Shown: one piece after another, positions 35,801 through 42,796 of the stretch
Layout of the letters: every line of letters begins with the position of its first letter
How positions within the stretch are numbered: position 1 is the stretch's first letter
Source: Verrucomicrobiota bacterium
GTDB taxonomy: Bacteria > Verrucomicrobiota > Verrucomicrobiia > Opitutales > Intestinicryptomonadaceae
Reading direction: 5' to 3'
Length of the DNA: 64,000 nucleotides
Assembly (NCBI GenBank): GCA_023450935.1
Contig: JAEXGH010000008.1
Coordinates: forward strand, 1-64,000
Notes under the pieces: model-generated
The model's database searches: none
What the model was told of the DNA's origin: nothing
What the model saw: the letters and a program-made list of their open reading frames with translations, nothing else
Program-made: the position numbers and the translations under genes

Positions 35801-36534
35801 ACTCGTTTTTCAGGGACGCCGCCGAAATGTTCGAGCAGCTCAAGGCGGTTGCGCGTCCGAAAATCCGCGTGGGCATTTTCACAGCCCGCAGCGAAAACTC
35901 GGCAATCGCGCTCTTCGACGAAAACGGCGCGGAAATCGAGCGTTTCTTCTTCGCGCGCGACCAAAAACCCGACGCTGCGGGCGAGTGCGTTTCCGTAGCC
36001 GACTACGTTGCCGACTTCGACTCCCCCGCCGCCGATTTTGCGGGCGTGTATGTTGCCACTGTCGGCAACGAGGCCGCCGAGTGGGCTCGCGTGTTTGCCG
36101 AAAACGGCGACGACTACCGCGCTATAATAGCGGGCGCGCTTTCCGACTGCGCCGCAGAGGCGGTTTCGGAATACGTCAGGGCGCGCGTGTTCAAAATGCG
36201 CGCGCATAAGCACGATTGTGCGTGTCCGGCGTGCGCCGAACAGAGTAAAAACAACGGCATTTGCGTGGCGTGCGGGTATGCGTCGTTTCCCGACCACTCG
36301 CAGAAGGCAAAGTTCGAAAAGCTGCTTTCGGCGAAATCGGAAACGGGCGTGGAGTTCACGTCGTCGTTTATGATGAAGCCCACAGCGAGCGTTGCTGCGG
36401 TCTGGATTGCAAACTGTGGCGCGAAATACGTTTCGCCCTCAATCACGCGCGAACAGCTTGAAGATTTGGCTCAAAGACAGGGTAAAACGGCGGCGGAACT
36501 TGAAAAATATATGTCGGTAAAGCCGATTGACTGA
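32887..36534 (+). CDS. metH: Cobalamin-dependent methionine synthase
   Basis: 1215-residue enzyme that methylates homocysteine with methyltetrahydrofolate through B12. Domains in order: homocysteine/zinc barrel (about 15-330, zinc site with GGCCGTTP), pterin-binding barrel (about 350-620), B12 cap (about 660-740), B12-binding domain with DVHDIGKN, and C-terminal activation domain. The activation domain is aberrant: the SAM motif with Arg (RPAPGYP in E. coli) reads ICVACGYASFPDH, so the Arg is Cys, and a five-cysteine cluster (C1111, C1113, C1116, C1126, C1129) sits in and before it. Start at ATG 32887. Confidence 0.95.
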   Translation: MAKISKSGARLRSLLERRIVFLDGGMGTLIQRCALTEADFRRGDPELEKSSFELVGNNDLLNVSRPDVIEKIHLDYYLAGADIVTTNTFALTSIAQADYGISDRLLDILNRRAVEIAKSAADKAAQITGRDRGEMFVAASIGPMNKSASIACDVEDASKRAVYFDELAQAYGAQMKSLFEAGADLFLLETSIDTLNVKAAVYAYLNLAEETGVKIPISISMTVSDASGRILSGQTIGAFYASIRHADPLFVGLNCSLGAEKMRPYIEEFDRIAECFTHCYPNAGMPNPLSEFGYDQLPEDTARYLGEYAADGLLNVAGGCCGTTPAHIKAVVEKCRNFAPRKPRAKSENMTVAGLEVFELPRDNAPFAFVGERTNVMGSPAFRKMIKENRFSDALSVARNQVENGANLIDVNFDESMLDSAACMKKFLNLAEADPEIARVPIMIDSSDWDTIVEGLKCVQGKCVVNSISLKEGEEKFLAHARELKKFGAAAIVMAFDENGQASTFQTRVSVCQRAYRLLTERAKFPPEDIIFDANVLTVATGMPEHNSYAIDFINAVREIKRTCPLARTSAGVSNISFALRGNNPVREAMHSVFLYYARRAGLDMGIVNAGMLAPFDDIDPKLRDAVEAVILNSSPDATENLLAIAQSFKPEAGAPKEHHSQWDDLDWQQKLETAFVKGLDDKAEELALHFYGELGSAIEVIEHPLMDAMKKVGELFGAGKMFLPQVVKSARVMKRAVAALEPFMSASAPRKGAKVVIATVKGDVHDIGKNIVSVVLSCNGFRVVDLGVMVEAEKILEAAKDADIVGLSGLITPSLEEMANVVSLFEREGMKVPILVGGATTSSLHTAVKLAPLYSGIVQRVGDASLMSGVCNGLLGESAKAYKLRVLAEQNKLRDGFEHDRAEKSAEILPYAQACAKKHKTTRAEVREAPFVGVRTLEIKLADAEDFMPWHVFFKTWGVRGNKAPTADSDDSFFRDAAEMFEQLKAVARPKIRVGIFTARSENSAIALFDENGAEIERFFFARDQKPDAAGECVSVADYVADFDSPAADFAGVYVATVGNEAAEWARVFAENGDDYRAIIAGALSDCAAEAVSEYVRARVFKMRAHKHDCACPACAEQSKNNGICVACGYASFPDHSQKAKFEKLLSAKSETGVEFTSSFMMKPTASVAAVWIANCGAKYVSPSITREQLEDLAQRQGKTAAELEKYMSVKPID

Positions 36535-36539
36535 TTGCC

Positions 36540-37826
36540 ATGAAAATTGTAGACGACACTCTCGCGCGAATAGTCGGACGCAGAAGGAATCCGTCCGACT
36601 ACCTCATTCCCGCGTGCATGGTGTTGTTGCTGTTCATCGGCGTGGCGTTCATATATTCGTCGCAAAGCTACATTTCCGACGACGTCCCCGTTATGCGCCA
36701 GTTTTGGGTAAAGCAGCTCATATACTACTTTATTATAGGGCTGCCCGTGTATTTGGCGTTGGCGTATGTAGACTACAAGTGGCTGTTCCAAAACGCCCAT
36801 TTGATTTATTTCGCGGCAATGCTGCTGTTGCTGCCGCTTGTGCTCAAGGAGGTTTTTTCGGCCCCCGTGCCGTTTGTGGAGTCGCGCTACAACGCGACGC
36901 GCTGGATAAATTTGGGACTGTTTTCCATTCAGCCTTCGGAAATTGCGAAAATCGGAACGTGCATAATGCTTGCGTCGATGTTGTCCTCGGGCAAATTAAT
37001 TCCGTTCAGGGAAAACATTTTGTTTTGGATAAAGCTTGCTTTAATCTTTGCATTGCCTATATTTCTCATATTTTTACAACCCGACTTGGGTTCGTCGTTG
37101 GTATTTTTCCCGATGTTGTTTTCAATGCTTTACATATCCGAATTGCCGTATAGGTTCTTCCTGACGATAATCGCCGTTTTCGCGATTGTCGTGGGGGTGG
37201 TTGCCGCCGACATAACCGGATACTACCACTTTTTGCAGAACAACAACATTACCGCCCGCGAAGCCGCGAGCCAAAACGCCTACGGTTCTTCTTCCGCTTG
37301 GAATCTTCCCATGAAAGACTACCAGCGCAACAGAATTCTGGCTTTCGTCCGTCCCGATTCCGTTGACAAGAACGGGACGGAGGTAACGTGGAACCAACGG
37401 CAAAGCCTGATATCGGTGGGGTCGGGCGGATTTTTCGGCAAGGGCTTCACCGAGGGAACTCAGGCGAAACTTGGTTATCTGCCGTCGAGTGTGGCATATA
37501 ACGATTTTATCTTTTCGGTCGTCGCGGAGGAAAGCGGTTTTCTCGGCGGCGCGCTCGTCATCGTTTTGTTGGCGTGCGTGGTGGCATACGGCTGCGTGAG
37601 AGCCGCCCAGGTCTCGAGGGACAGATTCGGGCAGTTCTTGTGCATCGGCATTGCCGCTATTCTGATGACTCACTCTTTTATCAATGTGGGAATGACGATA
37701 GGCATTATGCCTATTACGGGACTCCCATTGCCAATGTTAAGTTATGGCGGAACTTTTGTGCTGACGTGTTGTATCCTTTTGGGAATCGTTCAAAGCGTTT
37801 TCCGACACAGACGGGAGTATGCGTAG
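36540..37826 (+). CDS. rodA: Rod-shape SEDS glycosyltransferase RodA
   Basis: 428-residue polytopic membrane protein of the SEDS family, a peptidoglycan polymerase in elongation. Around ten membrane segments; family marks include NATRWINLGLFSIQPSEIAK and the conserved Asp in FLQPDLGSS, and LPLPMLSYGG near the C-terminus. A 60-residue extracytoplasmic loop (about 230-300) is long. It follows metH by 5 bp and precedes rng, the same rodA-rng pairing seen in several bacteria. Confidence 0.94.
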   Translation: MKIVDDTLARIVGRRRNPSDYLIPACMVLLLFIGVAFIYSSQSYISDDVPVMRQFWVKQLIYYFIIGLPVYLALAYVDYKWLFQNAHLIYFAAMLLLLPLVLKEVFSAPVPFVESRYNATRWINLGLFSIQPSEIAKIGTCIMLASMLSSGKLIPFRENILFWIKLALIFALPIFLIFLQPDLGSSLVFFPMLFSMLYISELPYRFFLTIIAVFAIVVGVVAADITGYYHFLQNNNITAREAASQNAYGSSSAWNLPMKDYQRNRILAFVRPDSVDKNGTEVTWNQRQSLISVGSGGFFGKGFTEGTQAKLGYLPSSVAYNDFIFSVVAEESGFLGGALVIVLLACVVAYGCVRAAQVSRDRFGQFLCIGIAAILMTHSFINVGMTIGIMPITGLPLPMLSYGGTFVLTCCILLGIVQSVFRHRREYA

Positions 37827-37857
37827 CGCGGGTTTCGTCCGAAATAGGTGCGAAACA

Positions 37858-39597
37858 ATGAAACAGGAAAAACAAGACAATTCTTTAAACGAAATAGACA
37901 TATCGCTTACAAAACGCCCGCCGGAGCAGGTTGTTGAACCCATTCCCGAGGAGCAGTTGCATATGGAGGCGAAGCTGCGCGCGAAAAAGCGTCCGTTTTT
38001 GGAGAAAATCCTCCGCATGCTCAAGCGCGAAGACGCCCCGTATAGGGAAATCGTAATCAACGTAGAGCCTTTCGAAACCCGCGTGGCGTTGCTTGAAGAC
38101 GGCGTAATGCAGAAGTTCGAAATCGAGCGCGTCGGCGACGAAAGCATGGTCAGCGCAATCTTCAAGGGCAAAATTCAGAATCTCGAGCCGGGACTGAAGG
38201 CTGCGTTTGTGGACATCGGGCAGCAGAAAAACGCGTTCCTGCACTATTGGGACATCTTCCCTTCGTCCACCACCGACAACTCCTACGAGGTAGTCCGCGA
38301 AAACCGCAGCAAGGAGCAGAAAAAGAACGCAACGCAGAAGTTCTCAATCAAGGACATTCCCGAAAAGTTCCCCATCGGCACGGAGATTATCGTCCAGATT
38401 ACAAAGACGCAAATCGGCACGAAAGGCCCGAGAATCACGACAAACATAGCAATCCCCGGGCGCTATCTCGTGCTTATGCCGTATGCGGGGCAATGCGGAA
38501 TCTCCAGAAAAATCGAGGACAAGAAAGAGCGCGACAGAATCAAGAAAATCTTGCGTTCCATGAAGATTCCCGAGGGCATGGGCGTGATTGTCCGAACCGC
38601 GGGGCAGGGCAAACGCTGGACGTATTTCGTCCGCGACCTGAGTATGCTGCTAAATGTCTGGAAGAAAATCCAGCAGCGCATTGAATCGACGCCCGCGCCC
38701 GCGATGATATACAAGGAGCCCGACCTCATAGATCGCACCGTTCGCGACTTCCTCACCGAGCAGACCGACAGAATACTAATCGACAGCCGCGAGCACTACG
38801 AGCGCATTATGCGTTCAGTTTCCGAAATTTCGCTCCGCGCCAGAAACAAAATCCAGCTCTTCAAGGAGAATATTCCGATTTTCGAACGCTACAACATAGA
38901 ACGCCAGATTGCACAGACATTCCAGCGTCGCGTTCCGCTCCCGTCGGGCGGGGAAATCGTAATCGACGAAACCGAGGCGTTGGTTGCAATCGACGTCAAC
39001 ACGGGCTCGCACAAGGGCAAGGACGCCGACGGCAAGGACTTTATCTTGCAGGCAAATCTCGAGGCCGTTACGGAGGCCGCGCGCCAAGTGCGTCTGCGCA
39101 ACCTCGGCGGCTTGGTCATCATCGACACAATCGATATGAAAAACCGCAAGGACAGGCAGGCGGTTTACAAACGCCTCAAGGAGGAAATGGAAAAGGACAA
39201 GGCTAAAAGTCAGGTTCTCCCCATTTCGCAGCTCGGCATTATGCAGATGACGCGTCAACGCCACGCGCAAAGCAACGCAAGCGGAATCTACACAACGTGT
39301 CCGTATTGCGGCGGCAAGGGCATTGTGAAGTCGGCGCGCACGATGAGCGCGGAAATCCAGCGTAAGATTGTGTTTGCGTGCAGGAATTTGAGGGCGGCGG
39401 GCAACGATAAAAACGAACTTGCGTTGGTTGTCCTGCTCCACCCCGACAATTTGCAGCGGTTGCAAACCGACGATTACGAGCATTTGCGCAACTTGGAAAA
39501 GGCGTATAATTTGAAGTTGACGTTTAGGGCTGACCCGTCTTACCACTTGGAGAATTTCAGGATACAGGACGCGATATCTGGTAAAATCCTCAAGTAG
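37858..39597 (+). CDS. rng: Ribonuclease G/E family endoribonuclease
   Basis: 579-residue endoribonuclease of the RNase E/G family, involved in rRNA maturation and mRNA decay. S1 RNA-binding domain about 75-190, 5'-sensor region, DNase I-like catalytic part with magnesium-binding Asp residues in AIDVNTGSHKGK and IIDTIDMKNR, and the zinc-link TCPYCGGKG. I choose the ATG at 37858 (AGGTG upstream); an earlier ATG at 37819 overlaps rodA. The N-terminal 70 residues are charged and family-atypical. Element P2 begins right after the stop. Confidence 0.94.
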   Translation: MKQEKQDNSLNEIDISLTKRPPEQVVEPIPEEQLHMEAKLRAKKRPFLEKILRMLKREDAPYREIVINVEPFETRVALLEDGVMQKFEIERVGDESMVSAIFKGKIQNLEPGLKAAFVDIGQQKNAFLHYWDIFPSSTTDNSYEVVRENRSKEQKKNATQKFSIKDIPEKFPIGTEIIVQITKTQIGTKGPRITTNIAIPGRYLVLMPYAGQCGISRKIEDKKERDRIKKILRSMKIPEGMGVIVRTAGQGKRWTYFVRDLSMLLNVWKKIQQRIESTPAPAMIYKEPDLIDRTVRDFLTEQTDRILIDSREHYERIMRSVSEISLRARNKIQLFKENIPIFERYNIERQIAQTFQRRVPLPSGGEIVIDETEALVAIDVNTGSHKGKDADGKDFILQANLEAVTEAARQVRLRNLGGLVIIDTIDMKNRKDRQAVYKRLKEEMEKDKAKSQVLPISQLGIMQMTRQRHAQSNASGIYTTCPYCGGKGIVKSARTMSAEIQRKIVFACRNLRAAGNDKNELALVVLLHPDNLQRLQTDDYEHLRNLEKAYNLKLTFRADPSYHLENFRIQDAISGKILK

Positions 39598-39725
39598 AAG
39601 AACGCGTGAAACGCAGCTTTATGCTGCGTTTCACTGTTTATTGTTGCTTGGTCACGTAGGCTAACTACGCTCCCATCGCAACAAAAACGTGAAGCCTTGC
39701 CTAAAGCTACGTTTGACGCGTTCTC
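39598..39725 (+). repeat. Nested inverted-repeat element P2
   Basis: Starts at the rng stop. Outer arms 39602-39618 and 39706-39722 pair at 15 of 17 positions; inner arms 39632-39647 and 39678-39691 pair with one gap and one mismatch. The core CGTAG-GCTAA-CTACG is at 39655-39669. Both A-T pairs of the P1 core (CATAG/CTATG) that differ are replaced by C-G pairing partners, so the hairpin is conserved. An alternative local hairpin (39608-39617 with 39623-39632) competes with the outer stem. Confidence 0.75.
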
Positions 39726-39784
39726 AAGAGTCAATGACTTTAATGAATAAGCAAAGCTGAATTGACTGAAGCAAATGTTGCTTT

Positions 39785-39846
39785 ACTTTAATCAATAAAC
39801 AAAGGCGTATTGGCTTTCGCCAATCGCCGCCACTTTAAGTTAAAAA
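39785..39846 (+). repeat. Bulged-hairpin repeat, copy R5
   Basis: Opens with ACTTTAATCAATAAAC, closes with AAGTTAAAAAGC. Hairpin: outer GGCG/CGCC, bulged T, inner ATTGGC/GCCAAT, loop TTTC. A decayed relative lies just before it at 39735-39784. Confidence 0.7.
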
Positions 39847-39965
39847 GCGCGAGGCTCGAGGCAGGATTCGTATTTTATGAGGCGTAGCGGGCTAAACGCC
39901 CGTAAGTCCGAAATAAAATCGAATGATGCCCGAGAGCGTTTCTTGCGGCGGCTTTATTATATCAA

Positions 39966-39992
39966 AGGCGTATTGAACGTTGTTCAATACGC
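39966..39992. repeat. Perfect 12-bp palindrome
   Basis: Stem GGCGTATTGAAC/GTTCAATACGCC with loop GTT, followed by a T-rich stretch. It lies at the same place in this repeat unit as the different palindrome at 377-400 does in the first unit, so the position, not the sequence, is kept. Confidence 0.6.
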
Positions 39993-40045
39993 CAGAGTTT
40001 TTATATAAAAATGTCGCCGCCGAAAGAAACGCGTCCTCGCGCTTT

Positions 40046-41056
40046 TTAGAAGAGTTCTTTGTCGGAAGACGGAGGGGCGAATTTATGGACGTGCGTGGGA
40101 GCTTTGCCGACTTTTGTTTCGACGGCGTCTGTGTGCTCCTTTACGATGCGGTCGCAGATTTTTTTGACGTGCATTTTAAGCCATGCCGACGTGCTCGACG
40201 AGCGCGAATAGACGTTTGGCCCGTAGGCGTCGATTCTGCCGCTTTCCAGAAGGAAGTCGTTTTGCTCGAATTCGAGATCGTTTGAGGGGCTGTATACGGC
40301 GAACGCCTTGCCGCCGCTTTTGCGGACAACCGAGAAAACGGGAACGTCGCTTGGCCCGTCGGCAATGTAAATCATGTTGCGGATTGGAACGCGGCGGTCT
40401 TTTTCGCGTATGTTGGCGTTTACGCCAATTTCGGGGTTGATGTTTGTGCCTTTGTTGATTTCGAAAATGAAGCGCGTTTTGATTGTGTTGTCTACAATCA
40501 TGCCGATTTGGTTGATTTGCGTGGAAAGCGACTGGAAGTCGAATTCGGGCTGGGCGGAGAAATACGGGGGCATCGGCTCTTCGACAAATTCGCAGCCGAA
40601 AATTCCGTCGGTATGCGGGGCGATTTTGGAGCCTTTTATCATTTCGGCAAGTCCCGTGCTTACTATGTAGTGTTCAAGTTTTATATCCAGCGACCTGTAT
40701 GCGGGGTCCGATTCGGGAATGGCGCGCAGCTCGTCGAAGAAGTCGGGCAGGCCTTCGCAGAAAACGAGCTTCCCTCCCAATTCGCGCAGCTTGGCGTTGC
40801 TAAGCCCCGCCATTTTGCCATTTTTTACGAAGCTTAGCAGGTGGTTTAGATAGACGCTTTCGGGCGAAACGCGCACGCCCTTTTTTGCATAGATTTCCGG
40901 AAGCATGTTTACCTCCTTCCAGAAGAGAGCCTCGTCCACGCCGTATTCCTCGAATATCGGCGACTGCATATAGCCGTCGATTAGCGTTTTGTCGAAGTCC
41001 CAAATGCAGGCTATTACGCTGCTTGAGTAGAGTGAATTTTCGTTATCTTCCGCCAT
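40046..41056 (-). CDS. HAD-family hydrolase
   Basis: 336-residue haloacid-dehalogenase superfamily phosphatase. Motif I WDFDKTL places nucleophile D20 and acid/base D22; motif IV ADGPSDVP supplies further Asp ligands near residue 255. Between them is a large cap (about 50-240). Likely dephosphorylates a small metabolite; substrate unknown. I start at the ATG at 41056; an ATG at 41101 would add 15 hydrophobic residues of doubtful worth. It converges with nothing and ends next to the repeat nest; the regulator at 41130 is divergent. Confidence 0.82.
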   Translation of the reverse strand: MAEDNENSLYSSSVIACIWDFDKTLIDGYMQSPIFEEYGVDEALFWKEVNMLPEIYAKKGVRVSPESVYLNHLLSFVKNGKMAGLSNAKLRELGGKLVFCEGLPDFFDELRAIPESDPAYRSLDIKLEHYIVSTGLAEMIKGSKIAPHTDGIFGCEFVEEPMPPYFSAQPEFDFQSLSTQINQIGMIVDNTIKTRFIFEINKGTNINPEIGVNANIREKDRRVPIRNMIYIADGPSDVPVFSVVRKSGGKAFAVYSPSNDLEFEQNDFLLESGRIDAYGPNVYSRSSSTSAWLKMHVKKICDRIVKEHTDAVETKVGKAPTHVHKFAPPSSDKELF

Positions 41057-41129
41057 TTGAAAAAGATATTCAAAAATAATTTCGACAAATGCAAGATTCA
41101 TCGTAAACTCGTATGCGATTTTTTTTAAA

Positions 41130-42710
41130 ATGGCAGGTGTAAACGCAGACGCTTCCGATAGGCAGACTTCCGCAAAACAGCGCGGGAGGTGTTCTTATGT
41201 GTCGATTTTGCGCGACGCCAGCCGCATTGTCAAGGAAACCAAAAACGTTTCCATACTGCTGAAAAAGGTGCTCGACGTGCTTTCGCTTTGCGCGGAATTG
41301 GAACACGTTTCCGTTACGCTTTGCAGCGGCGATTTCCTTGTCATAAGGGCTTCGCACGGGCTTACTCAGGACGAAAGCCGGCGCGGCATCTATCGAATAG
41401 GCGAGGGCGTTACGGGCAAAGTGGCGCAGACGGGCAAACCCGCACTGATTGAGGACATCTCGCAAAGCCACGACTTTCTCAACAAAACCGAAAGCCGCAG
41501 CGAGTTCGCGGGGACTGCGTTTATCTGCGTGCCCATAGTCAACGCGCGGCGGGTTATAGGCACGCTTTCGGCCGACTGCTCCAATTCGGACAAAGCCGTT
41601 TTGCGCAAAAATCTTATGTTGCTCGAAACCGTTTCCAACATCATTTCCGATTCCGTCGCCGTCCTGTTCTTCGAAATGGAGGAGGGCGAAAAGCTCCACG
41701 CAGAAAATAAGATTCTGCGCGACAAAGTGGACATAGCCCTTCGTCCGCAAAATGCGATAGGTTCCAGCTCGGCTATGCTGAAAGTCTACGAGCAGATTGC
41801 TACCGCGTGCGATTCTGACGCCCACGTTCTAATTCGCGGCGAACCGGGGTCGGGCAAGGATTTTGCAATGCGCATCATTGCAAATTCGCCCAAGTGGCGC
41901 AGTCGCCCGCTCGAGATTCTGGACTGCTCCACAATGCAGGATTCGCTTATCGACGCCGAGCTTTTCGGTTCTTATCCCTCCAAAAAAGGCCTTGTGGAGA
42001 CGGCGGAGGACGGCATTGTCTATCTCGACGCCATGGGGCTTATCGGGCAGGCGTTGCAGCTGAAGCTGCTTAAATATCTCTCCGACAAAACATATTGCCG
42101 CGCCAACGATTCCGAAACGCGCACGGGGCGCGCGCGCATCATAGCCTCCACTTCGGGCAATCTCGAAACGCGAATGAAAGACGGAATCATCAGGCAGGAT
42201 TTCTACTACCAGATGTCGCTTTGCACGATTATGATTCCGCCGCTGCGCCAACGCCGCCGCGACATTCCCGCGCTTGCAAAATTCTTCATGCAAAAACACG
42301 CCCATTTGCACGAAAAGAAAATAGTTTCAATCAATCCGACCGCGATGAATATGATGCGCGCATACCACTGGCCGACGAACGTGCGCGAGCTTGAAAACTG
42401 CATGGAGCGTGCGGTTATAATTTCGGCGGGGCAGAGCATTTCGCCGTCCGACCTGCCGCCGTCGCTGCAGACGGCACAATCTACGAACACGTCGCCGTTT
42501 GCCGACAGCGAGACGGCCGACTTCAAAAAACTCGTAGAGGATTTCGAGCGCGACATAATAGTTGAGGCGCTCACCTCCAAAAACGGCAACGCCACCGCCG
42601 CGGCGCGCAGGCTTTCGGTTTCGCGCAGGATTTTGAACTACAAAATAGACAAGCTCAACATAGCGACAAAGTCGTTCAAAGTTCAAAAAGACAAAAAACA
42701 ACAAAAATAA
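41130..42710 (+). CDS. GAF/AAA+/Fis regulator lacking GAFTGA
   Basis: 526-residue regulator with the NtrC/NifA layout: GAF domain (about 25-185), AAA+ domain (about 205-445) and C-terminal Fis-type helix-turn-helix (about 475-515, NGNATAAARRLSVSRRIL). Walker A GEPGSGKD is at 237-244 with Asp where Glu is usual. Walker B reads VYLDAMG: Asp300 is present but the following Glu is Ala301. The sigma54-contact loop GAFTGA is missing; ELFGSYPSKKGLVETAEDG stands there. It probably does not activate sigma54 polymerase in the classical way. Its neighbour is the phage-like island starting 86 bp downstream. Confidence 0.88.
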   Translation: MAGVNADASDRQTSAKQRGRCSYVSILRDASRIVKETKNVSILLKKVLDVLSLCAELEHVSVTLCSGDFLVIRASHGLTQDESRRGIYRIGEGVTGKVAQTGKPALIEDISQSHDFLNKTESRSEFAGTAFICVPIVNARRVIGTLSADCSNSDKAVLRKNLMLLETVSNIISDSVAVLFFEMEEGEKLHAENKILRDKVDIALRPQNAIGSSSAMLKVYEQIATACDSDAHVLIRGEPGSGKDFAMRIIANSPKWRSRPLEILDCSTMQDSLIDAELFGSYPSKKGLVETAEDGIVYLDAMGLIGQALQLKLLKYLSDKTYCRANDSETRTGRARIIASTSGNLETRMKDGIIRQDFYYQMSLCTIMIPPLRQRRRDIPALAKFFMQKHAHLHEKKIVSINPTAMNMMRAYHWPTNVRELENCMERAVIISAGQSISPSDLPPSLQTAQSTNTSPFADSETADFKKLVEDFERDIIVEALTSKNGNATAAARRLSVSRRILNYKIDKLNIATKSFKVQKDKKQQK

Positions 42711-42758
42711 TTTAGGATTTACAATATTTCGTTTTATCCTAAAATGTCAAAAGTTGAT

Positions 42759-42787
42759 TTGACTCCGCGCGCCGCGCCGCATACCAT
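42759..42787 (+). promoter_or_regulatory. Sigma70-type promoter of tail-fibre-like gene
   Basis: TTGACT (42759-42764), 17-base GC-rich spacer, TACCAT (42782-42787). The predicted start is about 42794, two or three bases before the ATG at 42797, so the mRNA would be leaderless or nearly so. No Shine-Dalgarno sequence is visible. Confidence 0.5.
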
Positions 42788-42796
42788 GGCGGCGTT

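Larger units (their letters stand above)
39598..40045. repeat. Composite non-coding repeat nest
   Basis: 448 bp without a gene, between the rng stop and the minus-strand HAD gene. In order: P2 (39598-39725), a degenerate R-type copy (39735-39784), R5 (39785-39846), a short inverted repeat (39867-39879 with 39913-39925), the block shared with 334-376 (39922-39966), a perfect palindrome (39966-39992), and arms GCGTTTCTTGCGGCGGC (39936-39952) and GCCGCCGAAAGAAACGC (40014-40030). The 39841-39855 and 40033-40047 ends form a further inverted repeat (TAAAAAGCGCGAGG type) that frames 200 bp. Confidence 0.65.

Noticed and set aside
34693..36297. 534-codon minus-strand frame opposite metH
   Set aside because: Antisense shadow of a high-GC gene; no family-like sequence, while metH on the plus strand is unmistakable. 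The same holds for 17792-19078, 28473-29711, 59689-60939 and 61258-62169 on the minus strand and 31799-32845 on the plus strand.
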